Of a DNA stretch of 64,000 nucleotides, positions 35,399 through 44,290 are shown one piece after another. Source of the DNA: Achromobacter kerstersii (lineage in GTDB: Bacteria; Pseudomonadota; Gammaproteobacteria; Burkholderiales; Burkholderiaceae_B); contig NZ_CADIJQ010000004.1 in the NCBI RefSeq assembly GCF_902859595.1, positions 1 through 64,000 on the forward strand. The letters run 5' to 3'. The notes under the pieces are model-generated. The model was not told where the DNA came from. It was given only the letters and a program-made list of their open reading frames with translations, and searched no databases. Every line of letters starts with the position of its first letter. Within the stretch, counting starts at the first letter, position 1. Position numbers and translations under genes: made by a program.

Positions 35399-36532
35399 CT
35401 AGGCGGCGGCGCGCACCTCCTGGTTGCGCTGCGCGCCGGCCAACACATAGTGGCCCGGCACGTACAACAGGCCCTTCATGATCTTGCGCGCCGTGCGCAC
35501 CAGGCCGGCCGCGCGCACAACGCCGCTTGCAGGGTCCAGTTCCACATCAATATCCATGGCGCCTGACGGGTGCTCGATTCGCACGCTGCGATAGCCCGTC
35601 TGCACGGCCGGGCCGCCGCAATCATGCGCCACGGTGCCGGGCATGAGGAAGGCGCTTGCCACCCCCACGGCCCCCGTCGCCGCATGCGATCGATGGCACG
35701 CGCGCGGCGTGAAATAGCGGGATCGCAAGGCCAGCCCGCCGGTGGAATCCGACGGAGCCAGCAGCACGGGTTTGGGAATGACGCTTTGGGACACATCGCC
35801 CAGGCCCATCCGGCGTCCCGCCTCCAGGCGAATAGGCTCCATGCGTTCCAGCAACGCGGTGTCGGCATCCAGCTGCGCGGGCGTTTCGTCGCCGCGCAGG
35901 CCGAAATCACTGGCGCGCATCAGCACCATGGGCATGGCGGCGTCGATCAGCGACACCGCAACGCCGTCCACCGTTTCCTGGCGCAATCCGCTGGGAAACA
36001 GCTTGCCCGTGACCGCGCCCCAGGCATCCAGAAAATTCAAGCGCACGGGCGCCGCGGTGCCTGGCACGCCGTCGATACGCGCGTCACCTTCGTAGGTCAG
36101 GTGGCCACCCGGCGTTTGCACCACCGCTTCGATGATTGCGCCCGTGTTGACGTTGTGCACCCGAACCGGGGTCACGCCTTGGCGCGCCGGGATCAAGCCT
36201 TCGTCAATCGCAAAGGGCGCGGCGCCGGACAGCATGTTGCCGCAGTTGGGGCGGGTATCGACCGTGGCGCGGTCTACCGACACCTGCGCAAACAGATAGT
36301 CGATATCGCAATCGGGACGCGTCGAGCGCGACACAATCGCGACTTTGCTGGTCAGCGTGTTGCCGCCGCCAATGCCGTCGACTTGCAAGGCATGGGGCGA
36401 GCCCATGGCGCTCAGCAGCAGCTGGTCGCGCTGGACGGGGTCGGCCGGCAGCCAGTCGCCCAAGAAAAAGGGGCCACGCGACGTGCCGCCGCGCATCAGT
36501 ACGCAAGGGATTACGGTTTCCATGGACGCCAT
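35399..36532 (-). CDS. PrpF/GalD-type tautomerase (4-oxalomesaconate type)
   Basis: A 377-aa protein of the PrpF family, cofactor-free isomerases of unsaturated tri- and dicarboxylic acids, including 4-oxalomesaconate tautomerase of gallate and protocatechuate 4,5-cleavage. Motifs: PCVLMRGGTSRGPFFL, DGIGGGNTLTSKVAIV, RPNCGNMLSGAAPFA (catalytic Cys), and the second half with RACHRSHAATGAVGVASA. It shares a 52-bp intergenic region with a divergent LysR gene and precedes the orphan Bug gene. The exact substrate is not decided by sequence. Confidence 0.85.
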   Translation of the reverse strand: MASMETVIPCVLMRGGTSRGPFFLGDWLPADPVQRDQLLLSAMGSPHALQVDGIGGGNTLTSKVAIVSRSTRPDCDIDYLFAQVSVDRATVDTRPNCGNMLSGAAPFAIDEGLIPARQGVTPVRVHNVNTGAIIEAVVQTPGGHLTYEGDARIDGVPGTAAPVRLNFLDAWGAVTGKLFPSGLRQETVDGVAVSLIDAAMPMVLMRASDFGLRGDETPAQLDADTALLERMEPIRLEAGRRMGLGDVSQSVIPKPVLLAPSDSTGGLALRSRYFTPRACHRSHAATGAVGVASAFLMPGTVAHDCGGPAVQTGYRSVRIEHPSGAMDIDVELDPASGVVRAAGLVRTARKIMKGLLYVPGHYVLAGAQRNQEVRAAA

Positions 36533-36584
36533 TCTGCGACGGCGCGGCTATTATTTGAATTGCAACTTACGGATGGATTAATGC

Positions 36585-37511
36585 ATGGCACGCATCAATT
36601 TTGATTTGCAGGAATTGCAGGCTTTTGTGGCCGTGGCGGAGCGCGCCAGCTTTCGCGCCGCCGCCGACGACCTGCACCTGTCGCAACCTGCGCTCAGCCG
36701 CCGTATCGACAAACTGGAAAGCATCCTGGGCGCGCGGCTTCTGGAACGCACGACGCGGCGCGTGGCGTTGACGCAAGTCGGACGCGTCTTCCTCGAACGC
36801 GCCCGCACCGCCATCGACGAATTGGAAAGCGCCGTGCTCAGCATTGGCGACCTGGCCGCGCAGCGGGGCGGGCTGGTGACGGTGGCCTGCGTGCCGTCGG
36901 TGGCCTATTACTTTTTGCCGTCCGTCATCCGCGACTACACCGAACGCTTTCCCCGCATTCGCGTGCGCATCATCGACGAAACCGCCAATACCGTGCTGAA
37001 CAGCGTGGTGACCGGCCGCGCCGACTTTGGCATCAGCTTTTTCGGCACCCAGGAACCCGACGTTGATTTCAAGGCGGTGCTGCGCGAAGACTTTGTGCTG
37101 GCGGTGCGCCGCGACCATCCGCTGGCCAGCCGCCGCAGCGTGTCGTGGGAAGCGCTGGCGCAGGAACGATTCATGACGGTCGCCAAGGAAAGCGGAAACC
37201 GTCTGCTGATCGACGACGCGCTGGCCAAAAGCGGCAAACGCACGGTCAGCGCATTCGAGGTCAGCCACATCATGACGCTGCTGGGGCTGGTGGAAGCCGG
37301 CCTGGGCGTGGCCGCCGTCCCGCAACTGGCCATGCCGCAGGCGGGCCACGCCACGCTGACCAGCGTCAAGCTGGAACACCCGCGCGTCACGCGAACGCTG
37401 GGGCTGATCGCCCGCCGCGGCCGCCCCCTGGCGCCCGCCGCCCAACAGCTCTATAACCTGATACATCAAGCCGGCAAGTCGGCCAAACGCAAACCCGCCC
37501 CCAACCCCTAG
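36585..37511 (+). CDS. LysR-family transcriptional regulator
   Basis: A LysR protein (308 aa) with the winged helix in residues 1-62 (LQELQAFVAVAERASFRAAA, SQPALSRRIDKLESILG) and an effector domain starting near 90 (VTVACVPSVAYYFLPSVIRD). Divergent from the PrpF-type gene and probably its activator. The 52-bp intergenic sequence includes TTGAATTGCAA, an imperfect dyad that could be its site. A GNAT gene starts 5 bp after the stop. Confidence 0.9.
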   Translation: MARINFDLQELQAFVAVAERASFRAAADDLHLSQPALSRRIDKLESILGARLLERTTRRVALTQVGRVFLERARTAIDELESAVLSIGDLAAQRGGLVTVACVPSVAYYFLPSVIRDYTERFPRIRVRIIDETANTVLNSVVTGRADFGISFFGTQEPDVDFKAVLREDFVLAVRRDHPLASRRSVSWEALAQERFMTVAKESGNRLLIDDALAKSGKRTVSAFEVSHIMTLLGLVEAGLGVAAVPQLAMPQAGHATLTSVKLEHPRVTRTLGLIARRGRPLAPAAQQLYNLIHQAGKSAKRKPAPNP

Positions 37512-37515
37512 CCTC

Positions 37516-37980
37516 ATGACCCTGACCCACTCCCTGGCTTTACAACCCGCGTCCGACGACGATCTGCCCTTTCTGCTGGCGCTGCGCAAAGCCACCATGC
37601 AGGAACACTTGCAGCGCGCGGGTGCGCCGCTGGATGACGAGCACCATCTGGCGCGCATCCGGTACCACTTTGACGATGCCCAGATCGTCTGGCTGGATGG
37701 CCGGCCTGCCGGCCTCTTCAAGCATTACCGCGACCCGGCCGGCTGGCGCATTGTGCAGATCCAGATCGACCCGGCGTTTCAAGGCCAGGGCTTGGGCCGC
37801 CGCCTGCTTGAAGGCGTGCTGGACCAGGCCGACGCCGAAGGCGCGCCCGTCACCCTTAGCGTGCTCAAGGGCAACCCCGCCCAACGCCTGTACGCGGCGC
37901 TGGGCTTCACCCCCATCGAGGAGACCGAGCTGGAGTTTGAAATGCGATACGAGCCGGGCGCCGTCCGGCCGGTTGGCTGA
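37516..37980 (+). CDS. GNAT-family N-acetyltransferase
   Basis: A single-domain acetyltransferase (154 aa). The acetyl-CoA loop is QIQIDPAFQGQGLGRRLLEG, and the fold ends with NPAQRLYAALGFTPIEETE. Start four bases after the LysR stop, so possibly co-transcribed. Substrate unknown. No terminator was seen before the next promoter at 38007. Confidence 0.88.
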   Translation: MTLTHSLALQPASDDDLPFLLALRKATMQEHLQRAGAPLDDEHHLARIRYHFDDAQIVWLDGRPAGLFKHYRDPAGWRIVQIQIDPAFQGQGLGRRLLEGVLDQADAEGAPVTLSVLKGNPAQRLYAALGFTPIEETELEFEMRYEPGAVRPVG

Positions 37981-38006
37981 ACTCTGCAAATTCTTTTGGC
38001 CAGACG

Positions 38007-38034
38007 GGAATATTCCCTCAACGGCTGGCGTCTG
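38007..38034 (+). promoter_or_regulatory. ECF-type promoter, probable autoregulation
   Basis: GGAATA (38007-38012) and CGTCTG (38029-38034) are separated by 16 bases, the layout of extracytoplasmic-function sigma promoters. The -35 element lies within the perfect 12-bp palindrome GGGAATATTCCC (38006-38017). The promoter is 43 bp before the first gene of an operon that encodes an ECF sigma factor, which suggests the sigma factor drives its own operon. Confidence 0.6.
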
Positions 38035-38076
38035 TAGAGGGCAGTCTCCCCCACTTTCCTATCTACGAGGCACAAC

Positions 38077-38445
38077 ATGCGCAAACACATCGCCGCCGCC
38101 CTGGTTCTTGGTTCCGCCGCTCTGTTCTCGGCCGGCGCCCACGCCCAGGCCGTCAAAACCCAGGACGGCGTCCTGGTCAACAGCGCGGGCATGACGCTCT
38201 ACACCTTCGACAAGGACGCCGGAGGCAAGAGCGCCTGCAACGACCAGTGCGCCAAGATCTGGCCGCCCGTCGCCGCCCCCGCCGACGCCAAAGCCATGGG
38301 CGACCTGACCGTCATCACCCGCGACGACGGCTCCAAGCAATGGGCCTACAAGGGCAAGCCCGTGTACCTGTACGCCAAGGACACAAAGCCGGGCGACAAG
38401 ACCGGTGACAACTTCAAGGACGTCTGGCACGTCATCAAGCCCTGA
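38077..38445 (+). CDS. Secreted-repeat (COG4315) protein
   Basis: A small exported protein (122 aa) with a signal peptide (ALVLGSAALFSAGAHAQA) and two copies of the secreted repeat of unknown function: GVLVNSAGMTLYTFDKD and the later QWAYKGKPVYLYAKDTKPGD, with CNDQCAKIWPP between. The Cys pair and Trp are usual for the family. It heads an operon with ECF sigma and anti-sigma genes, so it is a likely output or sensor partner of that system. Function of the family is unknown. Confidence 0.88.
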   Translation: MRKHIAAALVLGSAALFSAGAHAQAVKTQDGVLVNSAGMTLYTFDKDAGGKSACNDQCAKIWPPVAAPADAKAMGDLTVITRDDGSKQWAYKGKPVYLYAKDTKPGDKTGDNFKDVWHVIKP

Positions 38446-38475
38446 TCCGGACCGCCCGCGCCGCCGTATCCCACC

Positions 38476-38988
38476 ATGCGCGCCGAAGACGAAGCCCTGA
38501 TCCTCGCCTGCATCCCCAGCCTGCGGCGTTATGCCCGCGGGCTGACGGGCGACCCGCACCGGGCCGATGACCTGGTTCAGGACACGCTGGAGCGCGCATG
38601 GAGCCGCTATTCGCGTTGGCAACGGCGCGGTGAACTTCGCGCCTGGATGTTCGGCATCATGCATAACCATTTCATCGACGGCGTGCGCGCCAATGGCAGG
38701 CGAGCGGATCAGGCCGCGCTGGGTGACATGCCCGATGCGCCGGTACGCGCCACGCAAACCGATCACCTGGAGGTGCGCGACCTGGATCGCTGCCTGCAAG
38801 CCCTGCCGGCCGAGCAGCGGGAAGTGCTGTTGCTGATTTGCGTGGAAGACCTGTCCTACCAGGAAGCCGCGCAGGTGCTGGACGTGCCGATTGGCACGGT
38901 CATGTCCCGGCTATCGCGCGCCCGTGAAAAGCTGGGCGCGCTGATGCAAGGACGCGACTCGGTCAGCCGGCTGCATCGCGTGAAATGA
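38476..38988 (+). CDS. ECF RNA polymerase sigma factor
   Basis: A 170-aa sigma-70-family factor with region 2 (RRYARGLTGDPHRADDLVQD, then TLERAW) and region 4 (LQALPAEQREVLLLICVEDL, then VPIGTVMSRLSRARE). Lacking regions 1 and 3, it is an ECF type. It is 30 bp after the secreted-repeat gene and one base before the anti-sigma gene. The upstream GGAATA/CGTCTG promoter may be its own target. Confidence 0.94.
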   Translation: MRAEDEALILACIPSLRRYARGLTGDPHRADDLVQDTLERAWSRYSRWQRRGELRAWMFGIMHNHFIDGVRANGRRADQAALGDMPDAPVRATQTDHLEVRDLDRCLQALPAEQREVLLLICVEDLSYQEAAQVLDVPIGTVMSRLSRAREKLGALMQGRDSVSRLHRVK

Positions 38989-38989
38989 C

Positions 38990-39805
38990 ATGAACGACAA
39001 ACACCTGCATCCGATCCCGACAACGGGTTCCCCCATTACCGAAGCCGATCTGCATGCCTATGCAGACGGCCAGTTGCCCCCTGCCCGCCACGCCGAGGTT
39101 GACGCCTTTCTGGCCGCGCACCCGCAGGACCAGACCCGCGTGAACGACTGGCAGGCGCAACGCCGTGCGTTGCACGCCCTGCTCGACCCGGTGCTGGATG
39201 AGCCGCTGCCGCTGCGTTTGCCGTTGAAACCGCCGGCCCGCGAATTCCCGTGGCGCGCGTTGGCGGCGGGCGTGGCCATTGCCGCCATCAGCGCCAGCGC
39301 CGCCTGGATGACGCGTGGCGCCATGGACGCGCGGCACCTGCAAACCGTGCTGGCCACCGCCAGCCCCGAGCGCGCGGCGGGCGGCTATGCCCAACGCGCG
39401 GCGATCGCGCACGCCGTGTATGCGCCCGACATGGGCCGCCCGGTCGAAGTCAGCGCCGATAACGAAAAAGGCCTGGTGACGTGGTTGACCAAGCGCATGG
39501 GCGCACCGGTGCGCGCGCCGTCTTTGTCAAAGACGGGTTATGAACTGGTGGGCGGGCGCTTGCTGCCCGGCGGTTCCGGGCCGGTGGCGCAATTCATGTA
39601 CGGCGCGGCAGATGGCCAGCGCCTGACGCTTTATGTGACGCGAGAAGCCGCAGGCGGACAGACGGCGTTTCAGTTCACGCAGGAAGGGCCGGTGCGGGTG
39701 TTTTATTGGGTAGAGGGGCAGTTCGGCTACGCGCTGTCTGGCGCGGTCAGCCGGGATGAATTGCAGCGCGTGTCAGAAGAGGTCTACAAGCAATTGCAGG
39801 GGTGA
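38990..39805 (+). CDS. Transmembrane anti-sigma factor
   Basis: A 271-aa membrane protein encoded right after the ECF sigma gene. The cytoplasmic N-terminus (ADLHAYADGQLPPARHAEVDA) is a typical anti-sigma helix bundle without a zinc-binding HxxxCxxC motif. One membrane segment lies near residues 82-103, and the remaining 165 residues are periplasmic (for example YAPDMGRPVEVSADNEKGLV). The layout predicts that an envelope signal releases the sigma factor. Confidence 0.9.
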   Translation: MNDKHLHPIPTTGSPITEADLHAYADGQLPPARHAEVDAFLAAHPQDQTRVNDWQAQRRALHALLDPVLDEPLPLRLPLKPPAREFPWRALAAGVAIAAISASAAWMTRGAMDARHLQTVLATASPERAAGGYAQRAAIAHAVYAPDMGRPVEVSADNEKGLVTWLTKRMGAPVRAPSLSKTGYELVGGRLLPGGSGPVAQFMYGAADGQRLTLYVTREAAGGQTAFQFTQEGPVRVFYWVEGQFGYALSGAVSRDELQRVSEEVYKQLQG

Positions 39806-39876
39806 AGAACGGCGTGCGTTCGGCACCCGCGTGTTGAACGACGATTCCAGGCACGCAAGCCGTCGCTTCCGCCCCA

Positions 39877-40608
39877 TCAGCCGCCGCCCTTCTCCCGCGC
39901 CTCATGCAGCATGTGCAGCGTAATTTTCCGCACCTCTGCCTTGCTCATCTCGATATGCGAACGCAGCATCCGCGCCGCCTCATCACCCCGGCGCGCCAGC
40001 ACCGCGCGCAGGATCGCGGCATGTTCATCGTAGGTGGCATCCACGCGAAAATCCTTGGTGAAGTCCAGCCGCCGCACGATACGGATTTTCTCCGTGACGT
40101 CGCGGTGAATCTGCGTCATCTCCGGGTTGCCGGCGGCCGCCACCAATGAACAATGAAACGCCTCATCCAGCTGCGCCACCAGCCGCCCATCCAGAATGCG
40201 TTGCGGCGGCGGCACCAGCCACACGTCTTTCAACGCGCCCAGAATGCCGGACTCATCCATGGTTTCGCGCCCACACAACTTATCCACCGCCGCCTGCTCC
40301 AGCACCACGCGCACGTCGTACAGGGCTTCGAAGCGCTCGAAGTCGAATGGCCGCACCTGCCAGCCGCTGCGCGGGCGCGCCAGCACAAAGCCTTCGCGCT
40401 CAAGCCGCGCCAGGCCCAGCCGCACCGGCGTGCGGCTGACCCCAAGACGCGCCACCAGATCCGCTTCGGTGAAGCGTTCTCCGGGCAGCATGCGGAAGTC
40501 GAACAGGTCGTCCTTGATGCGCTGATAGACCTGATCCGCCAGCGACCCGGCAAGCGCTGGCGCCTGCCGGATTGCCGGGCTCACCTGCACGGATTCCAGA
40601 CGCATCAT
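39877..40608 (-). CDS. GntR/FCD-family regulator of the urea operon
   Basis: A 243-aa GntR protein of the FadR/FCD subgroup: N-terminal winged helix (LADQVYQRIKDDLFDFRMLP, ARLGVSRTPVRLGLARLERE) and an all-helical effector domain with conserved metal-binding residues in DEAFHCSLVAAAGN, DEHAAILRAV and LRSHI. Its ATG overlaps the urea carboxylase stop (ATGA), so it is the last gene of the operon. A 12-bp palindrome typical for this subgroup lies by the operon start (46137-46148). The effector may be urea, allophanate or another operon intermediate; that is inference. Confidence 0.9.
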   Translation of the reverse strand: MMRLESVQVSPAIRQAPALAGSLADQVYQRIKDDLFDFRMLPGERFTEADLVARLGVSRTPVRLGLARLEREGFVLARPRSGWQVRPFDFERFEALYDVRVVLEQAAVDKLCGRETMDESGILGALKDVWLVPPPQRILDGRLVAQLDEAFHCSLVAAAGNPEMTQIHRDVTEKIRIVRRLDFTKDFRVDATYDEHAAILRAVLARRGDEAARMLRSHIEMSKAEVRKITLHMLHEAREKGGG

Positions 40609-43600
40609 CCCGCCACGGTGCAGGTCGCGTCTTCTGCCAGCACCACCAGCGGGTCGCCAGCATTGACCGGTTTACCCGGCACGCAGCGAATCGCGGTGAC
40701 GATGCCCGAAGACGGCGCGATGACGGACAGCTCCATCTTCATGGCTTCCACCACCACCAGCGTGTCGCCCGCCGACACGCTCTGCCCCACCTGGACGGGA
40801 ATCTTCCAGATGTTGCCGCACATGTCGGCGCTGACCAGGCGTTCGCCGTCACGCAAGGCCGTCTCGGCTTCGGCTTCGGGTTCAAGGGCGGTCTGCTCCG
40901 CCGCGACATCCTCGGTTTTCCACAAGGCCACTTCCGCGTCGAAGGCGCTCTTCTGGCGCTTCTGGAATACGGCGATGCTGTCCGCCTGTTCGGCCAAAAA
41001 CTGCTGGTGCGCGGCGAAGTCGAACACCTCTTCTTCGATGCGAACCGTGGCGCGGCCTTCGCGGAAGTCTTCGCGCAACACGTCGAGCTCGGCTTCGGTC
41101 ACCGGATAGAAGCGCACCTGATCAAAGAAGCGCAGCAGCCACGGTTTGCCGTCCTGGAACACGGGGTTCTTCAGGAATTTGTTCCAGATGGGCAAGGTAC
41201 GGCCCACCAGTTGATAGCCGCCCGGCGAATCCATGCCGTAGATGCACATGTACACGCCGCCAATACCCACCGTGCCTTCGGCCGTGAAGGTGCGCGCGGG
41301 GTTGTACTTGGACGTCAACAGACGATGGCGCGGGTCGATCGGCACCGCGCAGGGCGCGCCCAGATACACATCGCCCAGCCCCATGATCAGGTAGCTGGCG
41401 TCGAACACGATATCGCGCACGTCGTTACGGCTGGCCAGCCCGTTGATGCGCTGGATGAAGTCCACATTATTCGGCAACCAGGGCGCGTTGGCGCGCACGG
41501 TTTCCTGATAGCGCTGCACGGCGCCCAGCGTTGCCGAATCTTCAAATGCCATCGGCAGGTAGACAACACGCGTCGGCACCTTCAGCGTAGCCACATCGGC
41601 CAGCCCGGCTTCGATTTCCAGCAGCCGCGCAATCAGCGCGCCTTGCAGAATCTGGCGGCTGTCATAACGAATTTGCAGCGAACGCACGCCCGGCGACAGC
41701 TCATGCACGCCCGCGATGGGGTCGGCGTTCAGCGCTTCCATCAGCAAATGGATGCGCATGCGCAGCGCCAGGTCGAGCACGTTGTCGCCGTACTCCAGCA
41801 GCAAATAGCCATCACCGGCCTGACGGTACGACACCGACGGGCGCGAGCCTTCCGCCGGCAGCGCGGCAACGATCGTCTCTGACACCGTTGCCGGCACCGG
41901 TGACGGGGCCGTCGCAGCGGGCGCCACGGACGACAAGGCCGCCACGCTTTGATCCTGCGCGGCTTCCAGCGCCACGGCTTGCGGATAGTCGATGCGCACA
42001 AAGCGGATGCGGTCGCCCGGTTTCACCTGGCCCACCTTCCACAGCTCGGCGCGCGCAATCGTGACGGGGCAGACAAACCCGCCCAGGCTGGGGCCGTCGC
42101 GCGTCAGAATCACAGGGCTGTCGCCCGTGAAGTTGATGCTGCCAATCGCGTATTCGCAATCGTGGATGTTGGACGGGTGCAAGCCGGCTTCACCGCCGTT
42201 CTCGCGCGCCCAGGTGGGCTTGGGGCCGATCAATCGCACGCCCAAACGGTTTGAGTTGTAGTGCACTTCCCAGTCCGCCGCGAAGAAGGTCTCGATGGCT
42301 TCGGGCTGGAAGAAGTCTGGCGCGCCATGCGGACCGTAGAGCACGCCGATTTCCCAGGTGTTGCCATAGACGGGAATCAAATCGGCGGGCGCTCCTTGCG
42401 GCTCCGCCACGGGCGGCGTGGCCGTCTGGCCAGCCAGCTCCGGGCGCACCCGCGGCAGCATGTCGCCTACGCGCAGCGTGCGGCCGGCGTGTCCGCCGAA
42501 CTGGCCCAAGGCGAAGGTCGAGCGGCTGCCCAAATAGACCGGCACGTCCAGGCCGTTGCGCACGGCCAGATAGCTGCGGCAGCCCGACAGCGCGCGGCCG
42601 GTGGCCAGCACCTGCCCCGACTTCACCGCGATGGGCTGCCACATCGGCACCGGTTCGCCGTCCAGCGTGGCGGCGCATTCAGCGCCTGTCAGCGCCACGA
42701 TGGCGTCGCCATGAAAGCGCAGCGTGGGTCCGACGAGCGTGGCTTCGATGCCTGCCGCATCTGGCGCATTGCCGACGATGCGGTTGGCCACGCGAAACGC
42801 GTAGTCGTCCATCGGGCCTGATGGCGGCACGCCGATATCCCAATAGCCCGCACGCCCCGGGTAATCCTGCACGCTGGTGTAGGTGCCGGCCTCCAGCACT
42901 TCGATGGCCGCAGGCCGGTACGCGAAGCTTTCCAGAAAGCGCGTGGACAGCTTGCCCGCGCGGAAACGTTCGTCGTCAACGATCTGGCGCAGGTAATCCA
43001 GGTTGGTCGCAATGCCGTGCAAGCGAGTGCGCGCCAAGGCGTCCGCCAGCTTGTCCAGCGCGGCGTCGCGCGTGTCCGCGTGCACGATCAGCTTGGCCAG
43101 CATGGGGTCGTAGAACGCAGGCACGTCGGTGCCGGTGGCCACCCAGCCATCGACCCGCACGCCGTCTGGGAAGAACACTTCCGTCAACACACCGGGCGAC
43201 GGCTGGAACTGGCGCAGCGGGTCTTCAGCGTACAGGCGCACTTCAATGGAGGCGCCCTGCGGCGCGCGCGACATCGCGTCGATATCCAGCGCTTCGCCCG
43301 CCGCCACGCGCAGCATGCATTCCACCAGGTCCAGCCCGGTGACGGCTTCGGTCACCGGGTGCTCCACCTGCAAGCGCGTGTTGACCTCAAGGAAATAGAA
43401 GCTGTCGCGCGCCGGGTCGTAGATGAATTCCACAGTGCCGGCCGAGCGGTAGTTGACCGACTCGCCCAATTGCACGGCGGCCGCCAGCAGCGCCGCGCGG
43501 GTCGCAGCCGGCAACAAGGGCGCGGGCGTTTCCTCGATGACTTTCTGATTGCGCCGCTGCACCGAGCAATCGCGTTCGCCCAGCGCCAGCACGCGGCCCG

Positions 43601-44249
43601 CGCCGTCGCCAAAAATCTGCACTTCCACGTGCCGCGCGTTATCCACATAGCGTTCAATGAATGCGCCGCCATCGCGAAAAAAGTGTTCGCCCATGCGCTG
43701 CACGCTGTCGAACGCCACCGTCAGTTCGGCCTCGTTCTCGCAGCGCGACAAGCCGATGCCGCCCCCGCCCGCCGTGCTCTTCAACATCACCGGGTAGCCG
43801 ATGCGTTCGGCCTGCGACAGCGCTTCGCCCAGGCTGGCCAACAGACCAGTGCCCGGCGTCATCGGCACGCCCGCTTCCGCCGCCAGTTCGCGCGAGCGAT
43901 GCTTCAAACCGAACTCGCGGATCTGCAAGGGCGTGGGGCCGACGAATGCGATGCCCGCCGCTTCGCAGGCGTCGGCGAACTCCGCGCTTTCAGACAGAAA
44001 ACCGTAGCCGGGGTAGATGGCTTGCGCACCATGCTCGCGCGCGGCGGCCAGCAACAAGTCCATGCGCAGATAGCTGTCAGCGGCCTTCTCGCCGCCCAGC
44101 GCCACGGCCACGTCGGCCTCGCGCACGTGCGCGGCATTGCGGTCCGGGTCGGAATACACGGCCACGCTACGGATGCCCAGCCGCTTCAAGGTGCGGATGG
44201 CGCGGACGGCGATCTCGCCGCGGTTGGCAATCAGAACGGTATCGAACAC
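40605..44249 (-). CDS. uca: Biotin-dependent urea carboxylase
   Basis: ATP-dependent urea carboxylase (1214 aa) converts urea plus bicarbonate to allophanate. Domain order: biotin carboxylase (1-445, with KSTAGGGGIGLS and EVNTRLQVEHPVTE), the carboxyltransferase made of AHS2-like (450-760) and AHS1-like (860-1060) parts, and a C-terminal biotinyl domain with acceptor Lys1171 in VEAMKMEL. The GTG at 44249 follows GGGAG; the longer open frame upstream codes for unrelated residues. Second in an operon behind allophanate hydrolase. Some proteins of this family act on guanidine instead; the urea transporter next door and the absence of the carboxyguanidine deiminase genes favour urea. Confidence 0.92.
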   Translation of the reverse strand: MFDTVLIANRGEIAVRAIRTLKRLGIRSVAVYSDPDRNAAHVREADVAVALGGEKAADSYLRMDLLLAAAREHGAQAIYPGYGFLSESAEFADACEAAGIAFVGPTPLQIREFGLKHRSRELAAEAGVPMTPGTGLLASLGEALSQAERIGYPVMLKSTAGGGGIGLSRCENEAELTVAFDSVQRMGEHFFRDGGAFIERYVDNARHVEVQIFGDGAGRVLALGERDCSVQRRNQKVIEETPAPLLPAATRAALLAAAVQLGESVNYRSAGTVEFIYDPARDSFYFLEVNTRLQVEHPVTEAVTGLDLVECMLRVAAGEALDIDAMSRAPQGASIEVRLYAEDPLRQFQPSPGVLTEVFFPDGVRVDGWVATGTDVPAFYDPMLAKLIVHADTRDAALDKLADALARTRLHGIATNLDYLRQIVDDERFRAGKLSTRFLESFAYRPAAIEVLEAGTYTSVQDYPGRAGYWDIGVPPSGPMDDYAFRVANRIVGNAPDAAGIEATLVGPTLRFHGDAIVALTGAECAATLDGEPVPMWQPIAVKSGQVLATGRALSGCRSYLAVRNGLDVPVYLGSRSTFALGQFGGHAGRTLRVGDMLPRVRPELAGQTATPPVAEPQGAPADLIPVYGNTWEIGVLYGPHGAPDFFQPEAIETFFAADWEVHYNSNRLGVRLIGPKPTWARENGGEAGLHPSNIHDCEYAIGSINFTGDSPVILTRDGPSLGGFVCPVTIARAELWKVGQVKPGDRIRFVRIDYPQAVALEAAQDQSVAALSSVAPAATAPSPVPATVSETIVAALPAEGSRPSVSYRQAGDGYLLLEYGDNVLDLALRMRIHLLMEALNADPIAGVHELSPGVRSLQIRYDSRQILQGALIARLLEIEAGLADVATLKVPTRVVYLPMAFEDSATLGAVQRYQETVRANAPWLPNNVDFIQRINGLASRNDVRDIVFDASYLIMGLGDVYLGAPCAVPIDPRHRLLTSKYNPARTFTAEGTVGIGGVYMCIYGMDSPGGYQLVGRTLPIWNKFLKNPVFQDGKPWLLRFFDQVRFYPVTEAELDVLREDFREGRATVRIEEEVFDFAAHQQFLAEQADSIAVFQKRQKSAFDAEVALWKTEDVAAEQTALEPEAEAETALRDGERLVSADMCGNIWKIPVQVGQSVSAGDTLVVVEAMKMELSVIAPSSGIVTAIRCVPGKPVNAGDPLVVLAEDATCTVAG

Positions 44250-44290
44250 GATGCGGCTCCCAAGTGTCTTGCGTACAGGGTTATCGGAGA

